64,000 nt of DNA, from assembly GCA_039707465.1 (NCBI GenBank), contig CM077644.1, forward strand, positions 195,831,962-195,895,961. Reading direction: 5' to 3'. Within the stretch, counting starts at the first letter, position 1. Each line of letters starts with the position of its first letter. The translations under genes and the position numbers were made by a program. Under the pieces are notes generated by a model. The model worked only from the letters and a program-made list of their open reading frames with translations, did not search any database and was not told the DNA's origin. Source of the stretch: Rhabdophis nuchalis. Lineage: Eukaryota; Chordata; Lepidosauria; Squamata; Natricidae. Shown here in pieces: positions 50,256 through 62,243 of this stretch.

Positions 50256-50272
50256 ATCATCCTATCATAACG
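50231..50272. repeat. Perfect 19-bp palindrome at LINE 5' junction
   Basis: CGTTATGATAGGATGATAT (50231-50249), loop taac, then its exact complement (50254-50272). The next bases (gatatgttaatat, about 50274-50287) are again the complement of 50245-50257. It marks the boundary between LINE and host sequence. Confidence 0.95.
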
Positions 50273-50764
50273 ATGATATGTTAATATTTAAGAGCAGTTT
50301 CACTGCATGATGTCAAAGGATTTACAGACCTGATTTTAGTCTTGGCTCATGTATCAGGCAAATTGACCAATAAGAAATCATATTTCTTTATTAAGTGTTC
50401 CAGTGTGCTGAGAGGATAGGATTCATTAAAAGACTGAATGCACCCATGTTGTCTTAGCTCACAAAAGGCCTTCTGAAATGTCATGTTGTGACTGCAGGGA
50501 AAATTAGGCGTCTACAAAAGAACATTTTATTTAAGAAATATCTTTCTATATCCCTTGCAGGAAATGAGTTACAACTGCTCCCTTATTCTCCTATAAATTG
50601 ATGGTATGAAATGGCCTTGGTTCACAAATTATGTTTTCAGATTTTACATCTTTCATGAATTTCAGCAAATCTGATCAAAAAGGTTAAGAAAACTCAATTA
50701 GCAATCCAATGATAAAATTATACAGTACTTCTATGCAAAAGGTTCAAGATGTAATTCATTGGGA

Positions 50765-50960
50765 TGTAAAACTTGCGGGATCGGATCCTGCCTCATACAT
50801 CCTCACGACCGATTCGCTCCCACAGAGAGGGACTTCTCCACTCGACCGGACAGGTCGAGTGGAGGTATGTGGTAGTAGACGGTCCTGTAAGTAGCCAGGT
50901 TCGCTGCCATGGAGCTCTTTAAAGATGGTCACTAAGACCTAAAGATGGTCACTAAGACCT
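50765..50960. mobile_element. Rearranged L2-like LINE fragment
   Basis: Positions 50775-50838 match the LINE coding strand (gatcggatcctgcc ... cgaccgattcgctccc), while 50890-50930 matches the opposite strand of a neighbouring part (ctgccatggagctctttaaagatgg). Between them is the palindrome cactcgacc-ggaca-ggtcgagtg. A 20-bp unit (aaagatggtcactaagacct) is repeated exactly at 50921-50940 and 50941-50960. Confidence 0.75.
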
Positions 50961-53024
50961 ATGAATATAATTTTTCTTTGCTAATTTTTCTAGTGGCTGT
51001 TTATTTTTTTGATATAGTTTATTCTCTCTCAGAGTGCCTCAGAAACAGGATCAGGGGCCATAAGCATACTTGCGATATAAAAAATGGCTGTTGTCATCAT
51101 CTCTATGGTCTCATTTATCACTGAACACATTTTACAGTTGGGAGGATGTAAATGACATTGGCATATTTAAAGTTTGAATTTATCCTCTGATTGGAGGATA
51201 TGATTCCTTGAATGTTACCTGAAAGGACAGAGATTTAAGTACATGTCTATATATATGTTACTTGCAAATGCTAAGAGGAAGATTTGTATTTTATATCTTG
51301 GCTTTGAGAATCTTTAAAACAAACTCAGATTTGTATAAACTGATAATTCATAAAAATGTAGTAACATAAAAGCTCCAGCTACTCTATTTAATACCATCCC
51401 AATGTTGTGAAACCATAAATTGCAGCACCTTACCATATAGAATAGAATAATTCTGAATACCACAGAACTAAAACCACTAAGTAGTATAGCAATAAGCACT
51501 GAAAAAGGGAGAACAATATGTGCTCAAGTATCACTCATTTGAAAAAAAAAAACCTAGAGTTGTCATAGGTAGATAATGGGAACAGGGTCTCTCAGAAATT
51601 CAGTTATAAAGATATGATGAATTTCATATTGGTTAATCACAAGGGATTACTGGGAATTTTGGAATTATTCCAGAAATGATCTATATTATATTTATATTTA
51701 TTCAATTTATACCCCGCCCTTCTCCAAACGGACCCAGGGCGGCGCACAGGAAAATTAAAATACATACAAAACATCATATAAAATTTTAAAAACTAATTCA
51801 AGCAGTATGAAATACCATGTAGAATCGTGCTTAAAGTATGCTGTCTGACTTGGAAGAGGCTGGGATCACTTCCATCTGAAGGATAGTTGGGAGACTATAA
51901 AGATAAAGCTGTAGAATGTTACCATTCATGTATTCCTATTCTACCTTTGTTTAGATACCTGGAATACAATTTGCATGATCATGTAATCTTAGACATGAAT
52001 CTGTTGATACAAAACTCCAGTCTAGAGAAAATCTTGGAAGTTGGCCATCTGAGATAGTGGGATAAATAGGGATTATTCTGCACCATAAAAACTGGCCTTT
52101 GGTCACTTTCTCAATTAAAAAATAATGGGAAAATACATGTTACAGAGTGGGATTTAGGTTTTTCCTTTTAAATGCCAGGACAATCCTCTGAACAAGCATA
52201 AAGCTCTGCTTGCCAGACTCCAGCTACAGAAGTGGGAATAAGTCAGGATGGATTATCTATGAGCTGATTCTGGCTGCGCTGCTCGCAGAGAAATGAAGGT
52301 TAACAAATAATAAAATAAGTATAGTAGTGGTCTGTTAAAAATTATGCTTTCCTCCAAAGAATAATCCAGTACACTGGATCACTTGAAATGCAAATACGTA
52401 AATCTTAGCACAACTAAATATATTACATTTTAAAATTTTTAATCATTTTTATGGACAGACTGTTTTTGCTGCCCTAATAGGACCACACCTCCACACACAT
52501 GATTGTATACACTTATAAAAATAGGTGTACATTTCTGTGATTTTGTTTTGTTAATATTTACTTGATCTACTTGATCATCTTATGAGAGAGTGACCAGATC
52601 AAGAAACTGAACTAGAACTATAAATTATTGATATAAGCTACAGTAGCTGAATCCTGCAAGCCTAAAAGGTAAAATATTTTACCTTTCCTCCCTTTTATAA
52701 CCTTCTGAGTCAAGGATGGCCTCCTCTAATATTCCATATGTGGTCTATCTTCTTCTTCAGACAAGTCTTACTTAAACATAACCACATAATGGCATCCATT
52801 GTCTTATAATATTAGAGGAGTCTTGTAATATTAGAGGAGAATTCTGGTGTAATGATATTAAGATATATAATGATTTTTTTGACTTAAAATCTATGAATTG
52901 AGATTAATGAGCAATGATGGTTCTAGAAACGCACAAGAGTTATGTGTAACCAGTCGACATACTTTCCAAAGGATACAATGTAGAATGATGGTTTTTCCTT
53001 TTTGTATTTTTGTTTTTATTTTAA
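50961..53024. other. TMEM232 intron
   Basis: Nothing recognisable apart from the LINE 3' end at 51680-51800. A 14-bp phrase (aatattagaggagt/a) is repeated near 52809 and 52827. Confidence 0.5.
51680..51800 (-). mobile_element. L2-like LINE 3' end
   Basis: Contains ttataccccgcccttctcc and gacccagggcggcgcacagg, the complement of the family's ctgtgcgccgccctgggtcc 3' motif, next to an AT-rich tail. Confidence 0.7.
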
Positions 53025-53365
53025 AAAAAAAGGATGACCTCCTACAGTACTCTGGTTTTAGGCCTAGACAGCCTCCTGGAGTACTCCATTTTGGGCCTGG
53101 AAGGCCTCCTGCAGCACTCTGGAGGCCCCGTTTTGGGCCTAGACGGCCTCCTGCAGCAGTCTGGAGCCTCTCCTTTGGGCCTGGAATGTCTCCTGCAGCA
53201 TTCTAGTGGCCAAAATGATTTGTGGGGGGCTCCCGCACCATATTTTTGCTAGCAGAGGCACCGCGGCTGGTCCTTTGCTATTTCCAGGCCAGCACTGTGG
53301 GCCAGATCTAAGCACTCTAAGGGCCAGATCCGGCCCGCAGTCCTTGAGTTTGACACCCCTCTGCT
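53025..53365. mobile_element. hAT-like element with tandem modules
   Basis: Right end gccagatccggcccgcag ... gagtttgacacccctctg is a hAT-type terminus. The interior (53040-53210) has four tandem modules of about 40-45 bp with the core ttgggcctagacggcctcctgcagcactctgg. The left end was not identified. Confidence 0.6.
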
Positions 53366-55848
53366 AGATATTTAAGCCTTTTTTTGGCTTCTTATAATGT
53401 GCCATGTCTCTTGAAGATGCAGGTTTTCTTTCTTAAGATGGCTTATAAAACTCTGGAAAATATTCTCTAAGGGCTATTCATGCTATTCTTCTTCTGTATA
53501 GTACTATAATTGCTAAGATCACCCATACTTTTTCCTATAGATCCATAGTTTCCAAACTGAGTTTGTTATTCCAGATGCTGCAGCAAACTGCAGGATATTT
53601 TAAACTTTTTGAGGGGAAAGACACAGCAATATTTGACACTTGGGGTACTGTGTGAACTACTAGTTTGAGATAGTTCACAAAGCTGACCTATGGACACCAG
53701 GAAAAAAATAGGGTGCTAAAATTGATAAATTATGAAAAGCTCTGCTACAGATTATTTAGATCTGAATAATAGCATTTATTATATGTATTTATTAATAGTA
53801 TTCTAAACTATGCTTCATCCTAGGAAAGACCAATTTGATATCTGACATAAAAAATTAAAATGTCACAAATCTCTTTTTAATGTTTTATTCACAAATTTAG
53901 CAAATGTTAATTTTCAGGTTTTGCTTTTGAACTGAGTGGAGGTACCATGCCTATATATGAAGTGGAATGAGGACTAAAGTAATCTATGGTGGGATTGTCA
54001 CTAGGAGACTGCAATTTTGAATAGAGTTGGTCTGACTTCCTTCCTAGAAATTGATGGTGTTGGACTGATACCGGTACATTGAGCTGGCTCTCTCTAACCT
54101 AGGAACAGACCTAATTTTTTGTGGATGGCCTATGCAACTCATGGAACTAAGATAAATGTCACAATTAGATGGAGAATATTGACTTTCTGAAAGAAAAAAA
54201 ATGTTATTTTCTCAGCAATCAGCAAGAATTGAGCTTGACTGGAAGGAGATTTTAACTTTATTTTTAAAAATGAGGATGCTGAATGCCACTGTGCAGCAAA
54301 TCTTATTTATTAATCCTTAGGACCTCTACCTATTTTTAAAAATTATGGAGCATGCCCAAAACATTTTGTTTGTATGGGTTACATTTATCATTATTTAACC
54401 TATTAAAAATACAAATTGACACTTCTCAAAATTGCTTGATAGGATTTTAATGCACAGTTATTTTTCAATGAACTCCTGAGGGGGGTCTTGGGAAACCCCA
54501 GTGGTTCTTGGACTATACTTTGTGAAACACTGCTATAGTGGATAGGCAAATGCTAAAGTGTACAGACTTGGGAAAACTAATGTATTGTGCAGGGTGGGAT
54601 ATCAAAAGATGTTTGTATTCTCTTTTACCTATACATTATTCTTTATGATGTTTAATGTTAATATTTGTTTTCTTTATACCTTGATTTTTTGGTGATTTGC
54701 CATTAAATTTTACTAACATAATTTCAGTGGATTTTAGGGTTTATAAAAATGGTTTGAGTTCCTCAGATTGACCCCTTTACTCTAATTTCTAATATGTTTT
54801 CAAGCCAATGTCTTTCCCTGTCTATTTCAACTTCAATTTCAATGTCTTCAAATTTCAACCTTCAACCTTCAAAAACAAGCTAGGGTCTAGGGTAGTTAGG
54901 ATTGTCACTTATTGCTTTTTGAACATATTTTGGGTGGGTGGGGGAAAGCAAGGAACATTACTATGTATTTTGAATTTAACCACAGTAGTTTGAGTTAGTA
55001 ATGATTCCTGGGAAACTTGGAACAACAACTTGGCTTTTGTGAGCAGTCCTAAAGCATTTGGTGGTACTCTGAAGAAGAATAATCTCTAAGTGCTTTCTGC
55101 CATCTGCCTCACAATACTCAAAACACTGATAGAAAGTGTTTTTCCCCTCAAAAAAGATCTCTCACTTCTTATCTGTGACTGTTCTTTTTTGACCTTCTCT
55201 TTCTCGTTATTAGAGACGGATTCCTTTTTAAGTAAATCCTTTTACTTTTTATTCCCCTGCCTATTTCTCTTTCTCTCTCTCTCTCTCTCTTGGTGTGGTC
55301 ACTGCTGAATTGAGCACAAAAGAACAAAAGCTATAATGAATACTCGTGAAAAATGAGCTCATCTCAAGGTCCCCCCCCCCCCAAGTGATTTTTCCCATAA
55401 TTTGAGAGTGGCTGTTCAAGAAATCCTATCATTATAGAATAGTACGCAATGGCAGATGCTGCTTCCCTCAGTCACAGCTTTGATGCCGATAGTACTGTAT
55501 GCCTTTTTCATCCTTGGATTCACTCTTGGGGATCACCCCATGCTACAGTGGAGTTTATTTTGGCCACAGAGCAGACAGCAGAAACATTCTGGCCTGGTTT
55601 CTTTCCATAAGGAATGTCTCTAGTTGCCACGGTTTTGCCTACTTCTCTAGAACACCATCTGTGAATTTTCCATTGTCATGATAATTCTATCTATTTTCTA
55701 TGTGCAGAAATGATGCCATGGTCTCATTGTTAGGAGCCTTATTTGTGGCTATAAGCTTCATTATCTCTAATGTTAGAATGCCATATGCCATTCTCTAGAG
55801 TAGATATTCGAAGGCCTTGGCTGTCTAAGTTAAAATGTGAAGAACCAT
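53366..55848. other. TMEM232 intron, no element recognised
   Basis: AT-rich. A short (CT)n lies at about 55266-55290 and a C-run at 55371-55382. Confidence 0.5.
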
Positions 55849-56704
55849 AAGAAAAGAGTTAAATGGGAAGAAGGCGGAGCCTCCCGAGCCGACACAACCG
55901 GGGTCCCTAAACTGCAGGGACCCGGCTGGAATTCGCCTCCCCCGTGATTCCATAGGGAATCTAAGCCGCCCTGGAGAGGTGGTGATTAGGAGATAAATCT
56001 TCGCTCGGTGCAGGGACCACGCAAGATCCCTGTCCGACACGAAGCAAAATCTCTGAAGGGAGACGAATCGCATCCCCCTCCATTTCTGGAGGGTGGACCA
56101 AAGGCAAAGGAGAATCTCTGGAATAAGAAAGGATCTGCTGGGATACATCGGGAAGGTATTTTGTTCTTGTTTCTGAAACACTCTGCTAAGAAACCTTTTT
56201 TTTTAACCAAAACTTTGAATTTAAAGATAAGCTGCGAACTTAAATTGAAGTGTGAGATTCCTCTGGTTCACAGAATGTTTTGAAATGGCCGACTGAACTG
56301 ATAACAAAGAAATAGCCACTTACGTTTGCGCTGAAAGGGATTGGATTATGACTGACTTTTCTAATTCTTTTTTTTCTGTCTTTTTGATTTATTTCACTCA
56401 AAACTTTGAAACTTGGAGCACTTCCACAATCCTATAATTATTTGGACACTCTATTGCGCATTTTTAAACTTATATAAGGACTATACCTTATCTTTTTTTG
56501 TCTGTTCTCCTTCCAACAAAAAGGACTGAAACACTTTGAAACTATTTAAACTATTTCCTACATCGTATCGCTCTTGGAAAAACAGTGGGCGGACATATAT
56601 GAACAGATTTACTGGAAATATTGTTTAGAAACAAACTAACAGAGATAAGCTAACTGTTAACAAGGTAATTGGAGTTACTTTTCCTAGTTTGCGGATTCGC
56701 CAAA

Positions 56705-57196
56705 ATGTCTACGCACATAAATATATACACTGCAGAAAACCAGGAGCTTTTGGCTGAAATTTTGAGGGAATTGAAAACATTTCATGTAATACTCGACATT
56801 ACACCAAGTGAAGAAATTAAACAGATTAGAGAAATCAAAGAAGAAAAGGGAAATGAGGCTGTTTGTGGACTGGATTTAACTGAGGACGAGAGAGAAGATC
56901 CAGGAGAGGAGATAATATCAAGACCCCATCAGAAACTTGAATCTCAACCTAACTGGCAAAAGGAAGGGAAAAGAGAACAAAAGACAGAGGAAATCACTTC
57001 AGAGATAGACTTGATATTTGAAAATAAATCAAATTTAAGGAAAAGAATTGGTCAGCACTATGATTGTACAGCTATACAGGATCACAATGTGCAAATGGAA
57101 GTTTATAAAGAACTTGGGAAGAGGAAAAAAAGCCGATGGAGAATGTGGACTTTAAAAGAGGCAAATTTAATTCATCTTTGGAGAGACAACGGCTGA
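56705..57196 (+). CDS. ORF1-like protein of the L1-type element
   Basis: 163 codons beginning MSTHINIYTAENQELLAEI at an ATG in a good context (aaaATGt); a longer start at 56669 adds 12 hydrophobic residues and is less likely. The protein is rich in Glu and Lys, with short helical segments (ELLAEILRELKTF, EEIKQIREIKEEK) that could form a coiled coil, and a basic C-terminal part (KELGKRKKSRWRMWTLKEA). It lacks an RRM-like domain and is far shorter than a typical L1 ORF1 protein (about 300 residues or more). Either truncated or a distinct short form. The assignment to ORF1 is by position and composition, not by homology search. Confidence 0.5.
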   Translation: MSTHINIYTAENQELLAEILRELKTFHVILDITPSEEIKQIREIKEEKGNEAVCGLDLTEDEREDPGEEIISRPHQKLESQPNWQKEGKREQKTEEITSEIDLIFENKSNLRKRIGQHYDCTAIQDHNVQMEVYKELGKRKKSRWRMWTLKEANLIHLWRDNG

Positions 57197-57299
57197 AAAG
57201 AGGAACTTTTATCCCTTGATGAGTAATAATTAGGCTGGGTTTAAATTACTATCAAGGATTATTAATTGATTGTTAGTAATAACTATAGATGCTTATAAT

Positions 57300-57630
57300 A
57301 AGATTATGTTTTTGATAATGATATATATTAGTTTATCTATAGATGAGGAATTGGGCTATTTAGATGGTTATAGAAAAATGATGTGTTAATGAATGATATA
57401 TATGTGCTTAGCTATAGATGGGGAATTATGCTACTAAGATGGTTATAGAATACTCTTGGTAAATGTTCTTGTTAATGATATATATTTGTTTATCTATCGA
57501 TGGGGAACTATGCTATTTAGATGGTTATAGAAAGATTATGTGTTAGTGAATAATATATATTTGCTTATCTATAGATGGGGAATTATGCGATTAAGATGGT
57601 TATAGAATACTATCACTCTTGGTAAATGAT
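57300..57630 (+). repeat. Tandem repeat, four ~80-bp units
   Basis: Four units, each with tatctatagatggggaattatgct-attaagatggttatag, start near 57333, 57409, 57491 and 57568, a period of about 76-82 bp. Alternate units are more alike (units 2 and 4 share gattaagatggttatagaatac), suggesting a doubled ~157-bp unit. Confidence 0.9.
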
Positions 57631-58019
57631 CAATCAATTAACAGTTACATAAAATGTTAGATAATTATATGGAATCTATAGAGATATGAGGGGATTAAAT
57701 AAGGGATATTAATAGTAAATAGGATTTAAAGATATTATTAAAGAAAAAATAGATTGAGACTAGAATACTTGATAAGACTTGTGGATATTGATATTGAATC
57801 ACAGGATAAATTGTTAGATTTAAAACTAATAAAATGAGACTACCCATGAATAATAACTATTCCTGGAAGGCACAGAATTTATGGATACCCGATTAGGTCT
57901 TCTTATATTTAAATTTATTTAAATTTATCTATACTGTTTTTGGAGATAAACCTTGAATCTGAAATTATAAATATCATCAACACAAAATAGAACTGGCTCA
58001 GAGGCCGAAATACACCAAG

Positions 58020-58240
58020 TAAATGAGATGAAGAGTGTGGAGTAGAGGAGAGAGGTAAGGAAAGAAGAGAGAGAAAGGAGAGAGGGCAAAGAGAGGGAAG
58101 AGGAGGAGAGAAAGGAGGAGTGGAAAGGAGAGAGAGGAGAAGGAGAGAGGAAGGAGAAGTAGAGAAGGGAAGGGCGTCAGAGGGAAGAAAGGAGGTAGGG
58201 AGGAGGAGGAGAGAGGGGAAAGAAAATGATGGATAAGGCA
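58020..58240 (+). repeat. Purine-rich tract in element 3' region
   Basis: About 220 bp almost entirely A and G (gagagaggtaaggaaagaagag and similar). Purine-rich tracts are known in L1 3' UTRs of mammals. Open frames in the opposite direction (Ser/Leu/Pro-rich) are artefacts. Confidence 0.9.
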
Positions 58241-58436
58241 CAAATATGGTGTATGGAGAGCAGAAGAGCCCTCTGGGAGTTGATGGTAAAATGAAATGAT
58301 GGTAAAATGAAATGATGTAAACATTTAATAATACAATATGATGTTGGCTATGTAACAGTATATATGTTGTTATTTACTTTGAAAATCGAAAATAAAATAA
58401 AATATCTTAAAAAAAAGAAAAGAAAAGAGTTAAATG

Positions 58437-60880
58437 AAGTGCATTTTTCTCTTTCTGGGAGAACTCTTTCATATGGGTGTTGTCCCAGATGTTGTCACTT
58501 ATAGTGTGGAAGAAATTCTGACTCTTTAATGATTTGGAAGATGCAACAGTATGACTGATTTATCATACACAGAGCCTTCTGGGGAAATGGAGTCATCTAG
58601 AGTTGATGGTGGGAGAATTGTCTTCCCTGTTCTGCCAAGTTGATTTCTCTAAATTATAATTTCTCCCCCTAAAAAATAAAGCCTAAATTCAGAGGAATCA
58701 TAACTTAAATTTCCAGTCACAGAAATTGTTGAATATAGTCATATTTTCCTCAGTGATAGAACATTGTTTGTGCCTGCAGCAAGGAAGACAGCTGGATTCA
58801 AAGTAATAAATGAAGAACAACTGGGCATTCATCACACCATAAACTGTTCAATAAGACAAGAGTTACTCTATAAAATATGATTTCACTTATTCTTTGTTTC
58901 TTATTCTGAAGAACAGAAATATGAATTAGCCACCAAGGACTGATTTCCCTACTTTTATAGTAAGTGATGTCCCATCACTTGTTTTCTTGTAAAATATTGT
59001 GTCAAATGTTATCTGGCAAAAGCTCGGTCAATGATATATATTTTATGATAGCTGTGCAACATGTATAAATACAGTCTGAAAATCTGAAAAAAAAGAACAG
59101 GATTGTACCTGGGATTTAAGTTGTAGTTCGTTGAGTAAGATTTTTGGCTTTAAATAGAACATGATGTAGATTTCAGACTTTCTCTCAGTTTCTGGAAATA
59201 AAGAAACTATTGTTGGATATCCAATTTGGAAGTACAAATAAGTACCAAGAATTATGTCCAGCTTCTTTCTATTCTTAGGTTTACCTCACAAAATTTGGGA
59301 AGAAAACAAAAGAGAGGTAAAAGAGACAGTTTTGTATTAGCAAACCTGAAGTGATTTTAAGTGTTCTACTACAAAGAGTAAATAGAAGACAAATCAAATA
59401 GGATTATCCAGTGCTAAGAGAATATGGATTCCAGAAAGTACAGTCTCTGATTAATGCTCAACATTTCTCTTGTGCAAGATTCGTTGTTGAGTTGATTATC
59501 TTGCTATTGTCAATCTACCCATCCTAAACTAATCCTACTATATTTGGAAAGCATTGAAATCTGAAATAATAGCATAACGTAACAGCATAATAATAAGCAT
59601 GTTATACCCAAATAGAGATATTTTATATTTAAAGATGTTTTAAGTTTTTTTAAAAGCATTTCCTATTCTATCTGTGTATTGTTATAAGGGCTAAAAGATT
59701 TAAAAGGAAGCCTAGCTTACTCATAAAGAGGTTTTTTATGTATTAACATAGTCATCAGTTATTTCTAGCATTTTAAACTTGACTTGGAAAAAAGATCCAT
59801 TCTCTTATAAGAATAACAATGGAGCTGATTAAAACACTGCACATACTTTGAAGTTAAAAGGTTTAGCTATTGCAACCTAACAGGATTTTGCCCAAAAAGT
59901 AAAAGGATCTTATTTTAAAATAAGGTATAAGATAAATAAGTCAATAACATATAATAGTAAATAAGTAAATAATAAGTAAATAGTATAAGAAATAAATAGC
60001 ATATAATAGTAAATAAGTAAATTAAATAATTAAATCTCTATGGAATTTTATTTAGAAATATGTCCGGATTACTACTACGGTATGTATCTAGACATGAAGT
60101 AATAATTACCATTTTTCATAGTTACAACCTTTATAAGGCGCTGTCCCAAGTGATCCCTCAGGAAAGCAAGGCTCTTGACTCCATTGGGTTGAATCAAAAT
60201 AACTTTTACTGAGAGAATCTGATTACAGTAATGTCAGGCGAAATCTGAAAAAGCCCATGCAAAGTACAAAGCAATTATTTCATTCTCAAACCCAATCCCC
60301 CTGACCGGTCCACCAGCAGTCAATGTGATGCCACAAAGTTGTTTTGAGAGCTCTGTGGTGCTAAGCAGATAACAATTCACTCTTGGAGCATGATGGCCTT
60401 GAAATCAGACTGAAACCGGCTGGGAGGGAGTCTTCTCCATCTTTGAAGACAATCCCCTTCCCTAATTCCCAGACAACACATGAATCTCCCTTCTCCTGGA
60501 CTCCCCAAACATGACTAAAGTGCAAACTCCATAGGAAAAAATCTATGGCAGATTGAAATGAATCCTAATAGAGAGTTTAATGGAAGACTAAAACTGACCA
60601 CTCAGCATATAAACAATTTGCTACAGTGTTAATCTTTAAACTACTTTAGTGGCTATTTTGATGTGAATTTTAATATGTTATTAAACTTTCAGATTTGGGT
60701 TTTTCCATATGTGCCAATATGACATTTCTAATAGAATTGAATTCTGAGGAAACTCAAGCCTCAGAGTCTTCTTTTGTTGGGGGTGTTACTTGGAATGCTG
60801 ACACCTTTGGTGTTAGACTTGCCCAGTCATTTTCTTGTTTCTTGTTTCAGGCATTAAATAGTATGTTTTTTCCCCTCTAG
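58437..60880. other. TMEM232 intron end
   Basis: AT-rich with the tandem repeat at 59931-60040. Ends in a strong pyrimidine tract and acceptor at 60880. Confidence 0.5.
59931..60040. repeat. AT-rich imperfect tandem repeat
   Basis: Units of aataagtaaataataagtaaat and acatataatagtaaataagtaaat type repeated about four times. Confidence 0.8.
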
Positions 60881-61122
60881 GTTGAAGCCAAAGGTCAAAT
60901 AAACACGTGCTTTTCCTTAAAAGAGCCATCAAATTCTACCTATCTCTTGTCATCCCAATGCATTGGTTGGAGAGTCACTACCGCCCTGTGCCAACACTTC
61001 CTGCCACCCATTGGTCCTAATATCCCTTTGTCTCATCCGCCTGAGCGGAAACCAGTATTATTGCCACATCAAAAATTGGAGCGAGTGGTTACAGAGAAGA
61101 AAGCCAAACGCTTATCTTTAAG
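60881..61122 (+). CDS. TMEM232: TMEM232 coding exon near the C-terminus
   Basis: A 242-bp exon after a long pyrimidine tract (tttttcccctctag, AG at 60879-60880), ending at donor AAG/gtatga (61123). It starts in phase 0, matching the end of the 40.5-kb exon, and leaves two bases. The peptide includes SSQCIGWRVTTALCQHF, the proline-rich LPPIGPNIPLSHPP, and a basic end with HQKLERVVTEKKAKRLSLR. The Ile-Gly-Trp-Arg ... Leu-x-x-x-Phe-x-Pro-Pro-Ile pattern followed by a Lys-rich tail corresponds to the C-terminal third of TMEM232. The mammalian protein continues with a further charged coiled tail; no exon for it was seen before the window end. Confidence 0.9.
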
Positions 61123-61299
61123 GTATGAATTTTCTGGACCTACTTATTGTTTCTATAGAAGTATTTAATATGTTTTGATATCCTTTTAATTATTCTCATT
61201 TTCATCATCCTCATGGCTTATAAGGTTTTGGAAGAAATATCTGGAAATTAACTAATTGGTATGGATCAGAATTTTGGATGAAGTAGAGAAGTAGAAATT

Positions 61300-61405
61300 T
61301 CAGACAAATGGATAGCCATTTGTCTGAAACGGTATAGGGCTTCCTGCCTAGGCAGGGAGTTGGAGTAGATGACCTCCAAGGTCCTTTCCAACTCTGCTAT
61401 TGTAT
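61300..61405 (+). mobile_element. CR1-type LINE 3' end
   Basis: Reads atttgtctgaaacggtatagggcttcctgcc, then gacctccaaggtcctttccaactctgctattgt, the same 3' end as the CR1 copies at 10.8 and 29.1 kb. Confidence 0.85.
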
Positions 61406-61908
61406 TATTTGTCTGCTGATTCCTCTCTCCCTCTGTCTCTTGTTTCACCTTTCTGCATGATTACTAAATTTAAAATCAGGACTTTGAATAAGAAAAGCAT
61501 CTGACAGGGCAATATTAAAGCTTTTTTGTTGTTGTTAAATTGAGAATTCATTTAAGCAAGAATTTGAGAAAAGGTAATGATAATCTAAGAAAAATAAACG
61601 AGTTACAGTATATTAACAATATATTCATGGCCTAATTCTGACCATATCTGTAAAAGAGATTCAAATACACTATGTATTTTAATCCTAGGATTAAAATGTA
61701 TGTTTTCATCTCAGGATGATTATGTTAATGAATTTATTTATTCTTCCTGACTATCCCAGGAACATCCTCTCAGAACATTCTAGTGGTTCAGAACACATTC
61801 TTTCTTGGAAGACTTGCATTTAATTTTTTGATTATCCTAATTAATTTGTTCACATGCATCCTTCATGCTCATCTTTTTTTCATCTCCTTTACCTTTCATT
61901 AAGTAAAG

Positions 61909-62243
61909 TAAAAAGGTAAAGGTTCCCCTCGCACATATCTGCTAGTCATTCCCAACTCTAGGAGGTGGTGCTCATCTGTTTCAAAGCTGAAGAGCCAGAG
62001 CTATCCGGAGACATCTCTGTGGTCATGTGGCCGGCATGACTAAGTGCCGAAGGCACATGGAACGCTGTTACCTTTCCACCAAAGGTGGTTCCTATTTTTC
62101 TGCTTGCATTTTTACATGCTTTCGAACTGCTAGGCTGGCAGAACCTGGGACAAGTAATGGGAACTCACTCTGTTACATGGTGCTAGGGATTCGAACTGCC
62201 GAACTGCCAACTGATCAGCATCTTAGCCACTGAGCCACCGCAT
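61909..62243 (-). mobile_element. tRNA-derived SINE, minus strand, second copy
   Basis: Same family as 20213-20566. On the minus strand box A is TGGCTCAGTGGCTAAGATG and box B is within GGCAGTTCGAATCCC, closer to the tRNA consensus than the first copy. The 3' end (plus-strand start) is aaaggtaaaggttcccctcg. It lies about 0.8 kb after the last TMEM232 exon seen. Confidence 0.85.

Larger units (their letters stand above)
55866..58419 (+). mobile_element. L1-type retroelement with ORF1-like frame only
   Basis: A 2554-bp element flanked by a perfect 17-bp target duplication AAGAAAAGAGTTAAATG (55849-55865 and 58420-58436). It has a GC-rich 5' region (55866-56160), a 163-codon frame (56705-57196), tandem repeats (57300-57630), a purine-rich tract (58020-58240) and an A-rich tail (aaaataaaataaaatatc). 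The layout fits L1-type target-primed insertion. No reverse transcriptase frame is present. Confidence 0.85.

Noticed and set aside
57915..58324. Minus-strand Ser/Leu/Pro-rich frames
   Set aside because: Antisense of the purine-rich tract in the retroelement.
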